A DNA stretch of 64,000 nucleotides. Source: Pyrocephalus nanus. Its lineage: Eukaryota > Chordata > Aves > Passeriformes > Tyrannidae. Shown in pieces: positions 63,190 to 64,000 of the stretch. The DNA lies in contig CM076270.1 in assembly GCA_038380795.1 (NCBI GenBank), positions 21,964,001 to 22,028,000 of the forward strand. Direction: 5' to 3'. Positions within the stretch are counted from its first letter, which is position 1; each line of letters opens with the position of its first letter. Below the pieces are notes generated by a model. That model was not told the DNA's origin, did no database searches, and saw only the letters and a program-made list of their open reading frames with translations. The position numbers and the translations under genes were made by a program.

Positions 63190-64000
63190 GTACCTAGCTG
63201 ATATTTATACTAGACAACATATTATAATCAGACAAGACCCAAAAAAGGAAAGAAGAATCGTTGAAAAACAGAATCAAACCTCTCCAAACATTCATCTCGT
63301 TCTATGTCTCCTCTACTGACATCACCAAGCAAAGCTGACAAACATCATAGCACAGTAAAATTACATAACATTTAATTTTATTTTAGGAATTCCATGTGAC
63401 CTGCATTGAAATAAGAAACGAGGTAAAATAACACAAACCAAGAAACCTTCATACAGACAGCATCTTACTGACAAGCTATTCAGACTTCTTCCTGCATTTC
63501 ACTACTACTCCGTTGTCAGCTGTCTGAACACATGGCAGAAAATGCATCCATGGTCCTTCTGCTGGTGTTTCCATTAGCCTGAATCTTCTCTTGACAAAAG
63601 CTTATTGGCCACTTCACCCACATCCAACCCAAACTTTATCTTCTGACACTGCTGTGACTCTGAAAATTTTTCCTTTGTCATTGCTCTGCCTACACACTGA
63701 ATCTTGTTGATTAAATAATCTTTCTGATATGAAAGAGTACTTTTAAAAACTGCAAGTTTGGCCCTTCCCACCAGACTGAAAAGCCATATGATGTTTATTA
63801 GCATGCAGCATGTGTTACTTTTGAGTTGGCTGCGAGGTTGATGGAGTTAACTTGAATGCCATTCTGGTGTTCACGCTGGCAGATCTCCAGCTCCTCTTTG
63901 CCACCTGCAAACCACATCCTCCCTCAAACAGAATGCTCATTTCACCATCCCCTGAGGGAACACCAGCTTCTGAACATATTCCTGTTTTCCTTTATTTTGC
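63190..64000. other. Right edge, nothing recognised
   Basis: Chance ORFs only. A 76-codon minus-strand frame at 63574-63804 has no recognisable features. Confidence 0.6.

Noticed and set aside
63574..63804. 76-codon minus-strand frame near the right edge
   Set aside because: No family is recognised, and it lies upstream of DOCK10 where no further DOCK10 coding exon is expected.

Overview
The window looks like vertebrate, most likely avian, nuclear DNA. It is about 40% G+C by eye and nearly free of young interspersed repeats. The repeats I can recognise are CR1-type LINE fragments and old MIR-like (CORE-SINE) fossils. I see no L1 or Alu. No bacterial, plasmid or phage gene organisation is present, and almost all open frames are short chance ORFs between stops.

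The one firmly recognised gene is DOCK10 (dedicator of cytokinesis 10, a Zizimin/DOCK-D family Rho GTPase exchange factor) on the minus strand. Its first coding exon (38 codons, 33142-33255) starts MAGERTRRFTRSLLRPGQ and lies in the only CpG island of the window (about 32.78-33.60 kb). The exon ends in phase 0 at a canonical GTGAGT donor. Everything to its left (1-33141) is then DOCK10 intron 1. I found no trace of the conserved second exon, so the rest of the gene lies beyond the left edge.

Inside that intron, on the same strand, lies the most interesting object: a 55-codon open segment at 6995-7159. It begins MGCAAS (a Src-kinase-like dual-acylation signature), carries five arginines in a row and an acidic DSDDE stretch, and can be spliced at a GTATGG donor in the same phase 0 as the upstream first exon. 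I read it as a candidate alternative first exon of DOCK10 that would give the exchange factor a lipid-anchored N-terminus. It has its own G+C-raised upstream region and an overlapping upstream ORF that begins 8 nt before the main start. A separate small gene or a chance ORF cannot be excluded.

To the right of the CpG island (33.6-64 kb) I see no gene. This is upstream intergenic DNA with an old CR1/L3-like LINE in antisense (44.43-45.17 kb), a MIR-like fossil (38.5 kb), two related copies of an unnamed old repeat (57.33-57.64 and 62.77-63.18 kb), a possible solo LTR (about 61.97-62.75 kb), and several AT-rich segments that look like conserved non-coding elements. A CR1 3' end (16.28-16.44 kb) and another MIR fossil (27.0 kb) lie in the intron. 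Poly-A tracts of 15-27 bases and A/C- or T/G-rich low-complexity stretches are frequent. Two small structures stand out: a perfect 12-bp hairpin at 53449-53480 and a tandem CACGTG pair with a 6-nt spacer at 9302-9319.

All homology statements come from reading translations and motifs by eye. No alignment or database search was run.
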